64,000 nucleotides of DNA from Tyto alba. Lineage: Eukaryota; Chordata; Aves; Strigiformes; Tytonidae. The notes under the pieces were generated by a model that saw only the letters and a program-made list of their open reading frames with translations, searched no databases and was not told the origin of the DNA. The position numbers and the translations under genes are program-made. Below, piece after piece: positions 9,907-21,900 of the stretch. The number at the start of each line of letters is the position of its first letter. Within the stretch, counting starts at the first letter, position 1. Location of the stretch: contig NW_024881272.1 in the NCBI RefSeq assembly GCF_018691265.1, positions 19,085,323-19,149,322 on the forward strand, read 5' to 3'.

Positions 9907-12900
9907 GTAAGGCTTAAACATAGAACTCATGCCAATGTACACTTCTTATGTGAGTCTTAAACTAACAATTAGTTTTATAATCTTCTTTAAGAGACATATT
10001 GGGAATAATTTTTTGTTATGTCCTGTGCACTAAGAGAGTTCCTGCAAAGTTTGAAGGAATTTGGTGGGCTATGTATATTAAAACAGGAGATGGATCACAA
10101 TGAATTCCTGTTTAACAGTGGTGTCATGGAACTTGTACAGAAACCTGATGAAGACTGTAGGTTTCTTTTAAAATTAAATGTGACTTGCCATTGCTGACTT
10201 TCTTAGCTTTCTTTTGGAAGTCGTAAAGAACCTTTTATTCTTGCAAACTAACAGAGATGGGTGTTTATTCTGACCTTTTTTTTTTTACATTTTAGAGACA
10301 ATCTTCTTGATTTTCAGGTTTTCTTAGACAATGCTAGCTGTCTTACAGCATGATACTTTTGTTGACCGTTAGAGAGAAAGTCCATAGAGAACTAACTACA
10401 GGAAAGGCATTTTTCCTGAGAATAGAAAGATAGTATGAGTAATTTAGGTTTCTGATCACTTCTCAATTCTGGGAAGTCTTTTAAGCCCTTCTAATTCTGC
10501 TAATAAATTACTGTGGGGTCACAAAACACCATTCCTGTTTATATGCTAGTTTTTTGCTGATATCAAATCTGACACAGTGTAGTCAGGAAATGATAGGACT
10601 ACTACTGAATACCGTGTTTATAAATTTCCAGTACATGCGGAGGTGGAAATTTGGATGGAGAATTGGGGTCCATGTACTGACTTTACAGATAAACATGGGA
10701 TCAAGATTACAGAGTATTCTGAGGAATTACCTACAGGCCAGGATAAGATGAGTGCTTTGCAAGGAGTTGTAGTAAAACTTTTGATGCCAAAGTTTATACC
10801 TTGAGGCAGTGGCTTTACCATCTCACTAGTGCAATTAAAATGTTTAGGATTTACATTCTGAAAGTCCGATGAGACTTTTTTTTGTTGTTTTAAAATCAAA
10901 AGTTAACCGTCTCCCAAAATTAGACATTTTTGAATGAAAAGCTTAGTTGGCAATGTTATAGGCACATAAATGCTCTCGGCTTTGTAGTGACAGTTAATGT
11001 AGGTTGATTTTTGTGATCTCCTAGCCTATGCTTTCTGGTTCAATCTTCAAATTCTCCTGTCTAATTGAAGTTCCTGAAAGGATTTAATACATAATATTAA
11101 TCTTTAAAATATTACAAGTTGTACAAATGCTTTTACTATTTGACTAGGTGTTTAAATAACACTTAAGTATTTATGGAATTTAGAGTCCTTTTAGCTAAAA
11201 TAAAGAAATTGGTGTATGGAATGACCCTAACTGGGTTTCTTCAGCTATGAAATTCTCTGCACAAAATAAATTGAATCTTTAGGTTTAAACAACTAACTCT
11301 AAGTAGCTTGTGAGTTTGCAAGCTTTTATATTCGTAAATACCAAATTTGAAAATGTAGCAAATTATAGGAACAAAATTCAAAACTGTTGAAAAAATGCTA
11401 AATCAATTATAATCGGAAGTAATTTTGTGATGCTTCCTGCTTCTGTCTTGCAGTTTAACAATAAAAAAATTGACGTTTTGATGCAGAAGCTAAGTGAAAA
11501 TGAAATCCAGAATACTGTAAGTAAATTAAAATGTCTGTCTCTTTTTGTTGTATGCTGTACATCTTAAAGTGGCAACATCATGAGATCATACAATTTCAAG
11601 TGACAGTGGCAAAGTAGGAGTATTTGTGGTTTATTATCACAAAATGGAATCTTAGTTTTACAGCCAAAATGTTCATCAGTGTGCGTTACTGTTGCATTGT
11701 TGTGTACAGACATTAAAATAATTTCTTTGTTATTTTTTCTTCCATGAAGAACCTCAGGAGAAAAATAATTGAAAGGGAGAAACATGTTAAAGAACTTTCA
11801 TCCAGGCTTCAGCTTGAAAAAGTGAGTGACCAATTCCGTTGGAATTAATGTATTCTTTCAGTGTACTAGATTCTTATTTACAAATTTTAAATTTTGAGAA
11901 AAGCAATTATTTCAAAGATCTATGAAAAAAAAGAAAATTCTGACAGATGTTTCCTACAGAAATGTCTTTAAACCATCAAAACTGTGTCCAAACCTATTAA
12001 GGGTACAGGTTATCCTTAACACTAACGTCCCATGGTTCAGGGAGGGGCATATATTTAGTCTAATGGCTTTTGGCTTCTTGTTTACAGATTTACAGTAGTT
12101 CTGGAAAAAAATACTTCTAATGAAATAATACAGAGTAAACTAAACAGGTACTGGTCACTGGTTTCCATGGCTCTTTGATCTCAGTGAGTAGGGAGAGGTA
12201 GTACTGGCAGCGGAGCTAGTATCATCTAAGGCTGACAAGACCTCATTCATTTTTTGAACCGAAGGAAGGGACTCGGTGCAGAAACCAACATAGAAGGAGA
12301 AGAATTGTCTGTCCTATATAAGGAGGTACTATAAAAGTTTCAAAATTATTTTACTGGTAGTTTAGCAATTTGTATTACAGTACTTGTATACCTAAAGTGC
12401 ACTTCATGTGTATGCAATGCAGAGTGGTTCAGTGTTAGTGAAGGACAGAGTAGGCTCAGTTAAACCTTTAAGAGGACAGTGGTGTACTTCAGTTTTGTAA
12501 CTCCTTGGGGTTTGTTGAGAGCCATGGTTCTTCTTTAAGAATTTTTCTTCGCTTAACCAAGAGAACATATCGCTTGGCTGCAGGATAAATTTAACTGGCT
12601 AATTGTAATAGAGGAGCCTTTGAGGGTGCCTCTTTTAATACCTGGCAATTGGCATGTCCATGTCTTTATTTTGAGGTGTAGCAGTATGTTTTCATATAAA
12701 CATCCTTTTGCTTGAGAGTAGAAATTCTGAATAGAAAAGTTTATAAAGATTCTGAAGACCACAATGCCAGTAAACCTCAGCATTGATAGTATCTGCGCAT
12801 CATGCTGTGCCCTGACTAGAGATCTGTCTAACATTGAACAATTTGGGGTGCCCAGCATCTGAAGGGATAAATTATTACCTATGCTGTCCCCTTGTTCCTT

Positions 12901-15900
12901 CTTATGTCATCTCCAATAAATGGCATTTTCATCAATACCTGACTGAGTCTGAGTCTGCCTTTCTTACTGGTATCTATAGTGAACACTTGCACGGGTGCAT
13001 TACAATGCTCTTATAGTCTATACTGATAATATGACTTCTTTCTACCTGTTTTATTTCTTATTTAGAACGAGCCAAAGGAATCAATTTGCAAGAAATTTCG
13101 TAAAATCATCAGACCTCATTTCTGGTGACATAAATTGCCTCTTCCCTTATGCTTTATGTATCCCCCCAAAATTAGAGTTTGAATTAAATGTATCAGTACT
13201 TCTAATAGCAGGTGGTGGTCTTTGGTATTTAATGAAGATCAGTTCAGGTCTAATTAGGGCAGAGCTGATCAGTGTGGCTTAATTTTGGACTACCTGCTAG
13301 CTAGATGCCTTTTCTCAGCCTGGATTTCCGAGTTTGTGCTTCCAAGCCTTGTTCATACTACTTAAGGAGTCAGATTAAATTTGAGACATCAGTTATACAT
13401 ACATTCTTTCAAGTTTGTGAATTCTGTTTAACATGAATAGCATTTGTAACAAGTTACTTCTTGTGAATATACTTGAGACCATATTTTTTTCCAGCTTTTG
13501 AGGACATTCAGATGTCATTTAGAAACTAAGGCAAAGTAGAATATAAATGGCATCATGCAGCATATCTCCATAGACCAATAGATATGTGTTTATTTTTCTC
13601 TCTTAGGTCAATGTACAGAAAGAGGACCACTTGTCAAGATCAGTAAAGGCAGTACAAGCTCACCTGCAATGTCAGATTCAAAGAAAAGAAGTGGAAAATA
13701 AGGAATTAAAAGTGAAAATACAGGTCAACATATTTTTACTTATGTTTCAGTTTATCTGAAAAAAATAGCAGTCTTACTGTGGTCAGAGTTTAACTCAGAT
13801 ATGGGTGTTAAATCTTGAAGTACCACTTGAAATCAAACTCTTGGTAAAAGAAAAATCCCAAACAATAAAAATCATTAGCATTTATATTTTGCTCAGTCTG
13901 CCTGACCACACTATCTTAATTGCAAGGGTGGGGTTTTTTCTTCTCAACTTGTGCATACCAGCAGTACTGCTGAGGAGGAGTTAAGCACACACAGAAGCAT
14001 TTGCACTCACCTAGCTGTGCTATCTAGAAGATAGATATCAATCACAAGGCAGTCTCCAAGTAGTCAATAAAAAGAGATAAGCAAGTCTCCAGGATGTGTT
14101 TCTGTTGTAAATTAAGGGTGATGAATCATCACCTGCTTCTTTTTATTGACTGTGAAGGAATCAATAAACCTGTAATACTGACTGAAAGAGAAACACTTAA
14201 GTCCAATGCCTAACCTAACATTGTTTAAAGTAGGTGACTTTCTTTCCATTTTCTCTTCTAAAAAGCAAGAGGTATATTTGGGCATTTGCATCAGTTACTG
14301 GCTTAAGAATAAGGCAAGGAGGAGGTCCTGTGTCAGAGGCTAGAGCTGTGTGTGGCCTCAGATTTCAGTATCTGAAACTTGTCAAGAACATAGGCATGAA
14401 TGAGAGAACACTGGCTAAAAAATAATGTATTTATAATTCTTAACCTTTTTTTAGTGGCATACATCCCCTATTAATCGTATCATTTGAAGTTGCTAAGGAA
14501 CCTATAGCAACTTAATTTCAAAAAAAGTAACCTATGTCTGTGTTTAAATACCTCGAGTTTTCTTCTGAATAAAAATTGCTTTCTTGTTCTACCTAGTACA
14601 ATTACAGAATTCCAACATTTTCATTAGATAAAGTAACTTGATATACAGCTATTTCATTCAATCTTTATTTTAAAGTTTTGTTTGTTTGCTCTTCCAAAAG
14701 TGCTGAAGTCAGTTGCTAGCTTAAATCCTGGTGATGATTTTGTTACTATCTGGACAAAAGCTTGCAAAAGCTTAGCATTGCCCTTAGGAAATTAATTCTC
14801 TATTTAAATTTACCTCAGCCACTGAATAATGGCCAAAGCACTTATTCTTAATGTGGTTGTGACCTCCTGTGGTTATAACAGGGGATAACAGTTGTTTACT
14901 CATACCAGCAATTAAAGAAGTCTGTACATAGACTCAGATTTTCTATTTACTCTATTTATTGAAGGTGTTCTGCTGCCCCGCTCTGCCCTCTGCCCCCAAA
15001 TCATGTCTTTGTTTATTAAATGCCCTATGAGCATCTAGATATGAAAACTACTTCCTGCATATTTGGGCCTTTTTATAATTTCAGTTTTTGAAGTAGTACT
15101 TTTACTTTTTGGTGAGTCCCAGTAGCTGAGACCATCTTTTACTTGGAAAACCACTTATATTTTGCACTGATTGTGGAATAGTTTTGGGGCCATTAGCAGG
15201 ACCTATACTGCTGGATATGCTCTCGTGCATGATATGAGTATTTTATAGCAACTGGCAAATAGTATCTTGAATAAGGCTGGCATGTTAACATAGTCAGTAA
15301 ATGGCATGTCATTCTGGTCTTCATTCATGTAGAACATAATTAAGTGTCAGATCTAGACTTATAGGAAACTAATGCATTAATCATTCTTACAATTAGGATA
15401 TTATCATGTTTTAATGTCTGGTCTGTTTTTCTATTCATATTTAAATAACAAGGGTATATAGATGAAAAATAAAAAAGTCACAAAGTTAGGGAGGTCACCT
15501 TCCTGGATTGGATGGGATCAGTACACTGCGTTCATCAGCGTGATACAAAAATCTAGTTAGTCAGAAAAATTAACAGCAACAGAAAAGCTAATATAATAAC
15601 AGTTGTAGAACCCAGCTTTCATCTCAATTGCATTGTGCACATTTGATAGTATATTTAAATGCATTAAAACTGCATTTAATGCATATGTATCTTTAGATGT
15701 ATTTAAATAAAAATACATTCAATGCAAATGTATTTTACTTCCTGAGTGCTGCAAAATCAAGCAGTCAGAAAATGATAAGTTATACTTACAATGTGTGATT
15801 TACCGCTGTGGTTTAAGCTATATCATAGCCTGTTTTAACTACCTTTAAACAATTGTCTGCTGTGGGCAAGGCAGTGCTTAATCTTTTCTTTTTGCATTTT

Positions 15901-18900
15901 ATCCTTTACTATCCATTGAACACAAAATACAACTTTCCATGAAAAATAGTTTATTCACTAAACAATTCTGTTTCATTAATAAAGTGGGGCTGTTATATGC
16001 ATGGGAAAAAAGTCAGAGATCTTGCAAGAAAATAGTAAATGGTCATCTAATCACAGACCATATTGTAATACCTATATTCAAGGAAAGACACCAGCTGTTC
16101 CTACCTTTTCAACTTAAAAAAACCCAAATCCAAGATCTTAAGTTTCATTTTCAAATTTCTTATACAGTTATACTGAATATACTAGTGAATATCACTAGTA
16201 GCATCATTAAGGTAATATTCTTTCCAGAAATCAGTCACTAGGGATGATGAAACCACCTTTATTATTCTCCTCATTAATAGGTTTAACATCCATGCCATGC
16301 CTTCTACATTGAAATTCTGCTTTCATTTCCAAGAGCACACAGCAATGGTTATTTTGCTGTCTTTCCCCCTACTCCTGCCTGCTTCTGTACCTTCTCGACC
16401 TCTTCTCTTGATCATCTTTGTAATGGGTTTCCCACGATGTATTTTCTCTTGCCTGCTGCTGAACATATCTTGGCTAGCTCCTTATGTCAATCACAAGATT
16501 TGAGATACAAAGACATTATGGAAACAGATTATAGACGTAATTGGTATTCTTGATTATGTTATGTCACAAAATGATCTGTAAGGTACAGAATTTGAAGAGT
16601 TGATGTTTAATTATACTGCAGACTTTAGAAAAGAAAATAGCGGAGTGGAAACTTCAAGTTGGTGAATACAAGCATCAGATGTTAGCCTTAAAGGAAACAA
16701 GTGAGCAAAAGAAGACTGCTCTGAAAAAAGCAATCAGGTCCCAGAAACAAAGAGCTCGGCACTTTGAAGCAGCTGTAGAAAATTTAACCTCCAGAATAAG
16801 AGAACGTGTGAGTGACTATGCTGGGAGCAATGATATGCTGTGTTGTTTAAAATGAACAATTGGGAGACTTTAATCTGTGGAAAACAGGAAAAGTTGGTTG
16901 GTCATGCTGTGTTTGTATCTCCCTTATTTTTTTACTCCTTGGTTAAGGAAAAAAGGTTGTTGTAAGTGACAGGCAAACTGTTACTGCATTCACTGCCTTC
17001 GCTTTGTTAAAATTTAGTGAATGTCTTAAGCCATGAGGTTGTACACTTCAAACTGCTGTAAGTAAGAGGACTCTGATCAGCTTTCACTGACACCTCTCCT
17101 CATCTTCCTGTTAGACCTTTATGGATATTCATTGAGAAGTATAGTATGTTAACTGAGAATCCATGATTGGTGTTTGAAGTCTTAGCTTTCTGTTTCTAAA
17201 CTGCTTGCTCTGAACCTTTTCAAAATCCAAGTACAAAACTTCCTTAATCCAAATTGTTCCTTAGATTCTTGCCCTGCATATCCCTACAGTGTGTAGTTGT
17301 TCAAAAAGGCCAGGTGGATCAGAACTGTGCTGAGATCTTTATTGCCTTATTTAGATTTCCTAGAGTATATTTTCATACTCTTAGATGTGTTGCCATCATT
17401 TTGGATATGTTAGTATTAAAGATATATTTTTCCAGTTAGTATACCAGGAGGTGGTTAATAGCGTTTTTTGTTTTCTTCGATCTTTGTGAGAAAACAGTAG
17501 TGAATCTTTAAGTACACCTAGCAGTACAGAGGGATGGCAGTTAACTCCTGAACTTTTGATGTTTTGTAGTCACACTGTTGTTTTCTTTGTTTTTCTTTCA
17601 TTGAAGACCTAGTTTCAAGATACACATGTTGGTTAATTATCCATAATTCTACAGTTGATATACAATGCCAGTGTTTAACTGTGTCTCTGCCTTGAAAGTA
17701 TGTCTGTACTTAGACTTTAATATTTTTAAATGTGCATAGTTTTGTTTATTTTCTTTTGAGATAAGACAAAATTTACGTTGCTTTGTACTAGGGAGATCCA
17801 ATAAAGCCATCTTATATTACCTATCTCCCGTGTTTAAAAAAAAATTGTAGAACTAGATGGCATTCTTCAGTGGCATTCTTTTGCTACCTAATCTGTAATT
17901 CCTGTATTCTCTAGGAAGTCAAACTGTCTGAGATCCTGTCAGTTTCCGATATCTGGAAAAATGACCATGGTAGAATGGTTGAAGGAAGGACAACATTACA
18001 AATTCAAACAGAAGATCTTAAAAAGTAAGTTACATTATTGGCCCATTTTTTTTTGTTTCTGTAGTCACAGTGTTGATAGTAGTGTAGTACTCAGTGTTGA
18101 CAATGTAAACAAGTTTATATATTCTTATTTTAAGATTCTGAGCAGAATCGAGAAGTTGGAAACTAGAACAAATTTAAGATTTTTAGCCTTCTCTCTGCTG
18201 CATTTCAAAAGGTTTTTTAAAACTTCATTCCCCTATACAAGTAAGGAAGATTTTCTTTCCACTGCATACTTCTGATCAGCCTGAACTTGCTAGTAGCTAC
18301 TATGCTGATTCCTTAGAACCACTTGTTTAGTAACTGGTTCAACAGCTTGAGTGTTAACCCTTGTGTCAACTGCAATATATAAGAAGGTTCTTAGGCTTCT
18401 AGTTTCTACTTCAGACTAATGATGGCAAAATTATTTCAGTTCCACTAATGTCTCAGGCCACTGGAGGATAGAGAAGGGTTCCTCTTGGACGAGCATTTGA
18501 ACAGTTCATTCTTGTAAGCAGAAGCAACACAAAATTGTCCAGCCTCATTCAAACTATGCAGTCAAATCTTACTGTACACGAAGTATATGCCATTGTCTTT
18601 GGCAAACAGTGACAAATATCCTGTTACCTCTTCTGTCAGTAGAAATATGGACTCTAATTCAAACAAGCCAAAGAAACTGATAGGTGCCTTTATGCTAGGT
18701 CTCAGGTAGAATGTTTATTTTACAAAAAACTTGATTCATGCTCAAATATGTAACAGCTCAGATTCAGGCTTGCCTTCTGTTTTTGTTTTAGAAAAACTGA
18801 TATTTCTGAAAATATTTTCAGCATATTTTAAAATTTAACAGTTGTTAAGGTACATGACATCAGTCCAGAAATCTGCCCACCCCTCTATTGGTCCGGTGTA

Positions 18901-21900
18901 GATGAGGAGGCATCTAGGAAAGAATAAGAAAAGGGAAGCATCTATGATACTTCCCCCAAGTACTCATTCTGCTTCCAACAGGTTTTTGCTGTTTTTATTT
19001 CAGCTGAAAGTATAAGTGTTTGCTTGAAGTGTACCATTCTAAGAAGACTTGTTCAACTAGGCAAACAGCGAAACAAATTTAATTGTTTAACTTCATTAAC
19101 ATGAAAAGCAAATGGTGAGGCATAGCACAATTTGTTGCTTTTGACAATGGAAAATACCATTCCTATCATTTTGGATAGTTTTTTATTTCAATAGATGCTG
19201 CTTTCTTGGGATGCTTAAATGCATTCTCCCTTTTTTTTTTTTTCCAATAAGAACAGTGGAGGAGTATGTGTTAAGGTACCATTTAATTTGCATAGTGATA
19301 GTTTTGGAAGCATTGTGTATTATACAGAAGTTCTTGCATATCTAACAAGGCAGATCACAAGCCTTTTGGAAGACCTGAAAAGAAAGGAGAAATGGAGAAG
19401 AAACTCAGATGAGGAAATTCTTGGAAAGTTAAATTCTATTAACTCTGAAAATGAAAAGATTTACCTTGAAAATGAAAAATTAAAGGTGAGGTCATTATAA
19501 ATCATTGTTGAATGGCTCTGCATTTCTGAATCATTAATGAAGTAACCACATAAATTCCCTTTGGGCCTTCTGTCTAGAGATCCCAAACCTGTAGAATAAA
19601 TTTTGCCATCCATTTTTTACAGTAGTGGAAATGAGGCATTGAGAATTTATCAGTGTAAATCTATGACAAAGCTAGGAACAGGGTTGTCTAATCATCTGTG
19701 TGCTTAACCAGGATGCCATTTATTTTACTGTCAGTAGCTACAAATTGCTTAACTAGAAATTGTTCTTTTATGTTGTAAAATTTTCTGTCAAATTAAAGAA
19801 CTGAGTTTAGCTCAATAATTAATTCCAACTTTTAAAGGGTTTACAGGTTTTGTATTGTATTTATACTCCAAAGTAAATGTCCTCATGAGCTGACAAATTA
19901 ACTGTGAGCTACCATTTTTGTTTGATAGAATAAATAATTGTGGCACTCTTTTTAATGCTTGCAGGTGACTTGCTAGTAATATTGTATTGTAGATTTTGTT
20001 ATTTTAATAACACAATTTTTATATTTTCTATATTTTAATCAAGGCTTCCCTTGCTACATTGGAAAGCAGTACTGTTTCTGTTGAAAATGAGCTGCTAAAT
20101 CTACAAGAAAAGGCAAAGCTGCAGGAAAATCTTGTTGAACAGTATAAAAGTCAGGTGACTAGCATATTTGAAATGTTCAAGTAGGTTTTTTAAATTTTTA
20201 AGCAGTTTTGAAGAAATTATAAAGGTTTTGTTTGTAATAAAATGAGATGTATTATCATGGTCATTGTAATACTGTCATAACATTGAGGGTGATAGAAAAG
20301 AGTGCCATTGCAAACCATATCGAAGAATAGTTTCCACACTATTACTAGTACATGTAATCTTTACTGGATTGTGTGAAGCCCAAATGAAGCTCCTTGAAGC
20401 CAACAGAGCTAATTACATACTTGTTAGAAAATATTTGCTTCCTAAAAAGCAAGTTGGAAAGCCAGTAAGCTATATTTTAAAAATAAAATTTGAGTATGAT
20501 GACTTTAGTGGATATATCCAATGATATTTTACCTCTCCTTGGTCATATCTTTGTTTCCACGTTCCTAAGAACAGTCAGCCAATACTCAAGTACTGTTGTA
20601 AGAGTCTTTTTCTTTACATAGGTAGCTCCACATTGAAAATACCAGCAAAACATACAAACCAGATTTAAAATGGGCTTTATTCACACATTCAAAGTTGTAT
20701 ATATTTCTGCTATAGTATAGACACCATTTCACCAACAGTCTTCACTTATCTCTCTTTAAAATCATTGACAAAAGACATGACACAAAATCCAAGCGCAGCT
20801 AGTGTGTCTTGTCTGTGGAATGCATCACCACAATTAAAGTTGTTGCCAGCTTTAAGATGGGGTGTGTCATTCCAAGGAACAGCCAGCCTTAAGCTGTGAG
20901 TGGGATGAAATTCCCTGGCTTGTGGCTGTGGTGACTCCAGATGGGAACTGTCGGTGGTACTTGCTATCTGGGACAAAAGAGTGAGTCATGCTGGCTGCTT
21001 CTGTAGCACAACTGTAGCTCATTCTCCATTGCTGAAGACAAAATACTAGTATCAGAGTGCTCTTTATCGGATTACCCTTTTATGCTTGCTGTGGTGAGTA
21101 GGATAATGAAAATAAATAACTTAATATAATGACAAATACTGTGATTATATTCAGAAATCAAAGGTTTTCCTCTATGCTTCATACTAATGATTCTATCTTT
21201 CCTGTATTTAAAAGAAATACCTTGCCAATGTATGTGAAAAATATATCTTGTTCTAGGTACAAAAATTACAAACAGCAGTGGAAGAATTGAAATCCAGATA
21301 TGAAACAGTCTTAGATGAAAACAAAAGAATAACAGAAAACAAATTTTTAGAATTTGATAAGGTAAGTTTTTCAGTAATAAAGCAAGTTTCCAGACAATTC
21401 TGTAGCACATTGATCTTTCCTACATTATTGTGATCCACTTCTTAGAAGTCAGAAGGTACTGGCTCTTTTTCTTTTTTCCAATTATAAAATTTTTTTTAAA
21501 TTCACTGAATGTTTTACTAAATCCTACATGTGAGCTAGTGTTTTTTTGAATACTACACAATTGCAAATGGGTGAGAAATAGTTGCCAAAGTAATGACTGA
21601 AGAGTTGGGCTACTACTTTAGAATTTGAGAATTCTTTTATCACTTGTAAAAATGTGATTTTGTTGTGGATGATTTTAAAACTAGATCTCTCAACAGAACA
21701 ACTGTGAGAGTTGTGTAGGAAAGCGAATTTACTGTAAGACTGTTTTGTGTGTTTTAACTAGCAGTTAAAACAGAGAATCCATACAGAGATGAGTTTTGAG
21801 TTTTTCAGCAGATGGAGCTGAATACTGGAACAGCGTTAGCACATTCTTAAGCACCAGAAAACAATACAAAATTGGTAGGAAAATCACTTTCCTCAGTTCC

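Noticed and set aside
19219..19500. 93-codon ORF starting MHSPFFFF
   Set aside because: Its start lies in intron sequence with a T-run. Only 19350-19485 is the true ODF2L exon.
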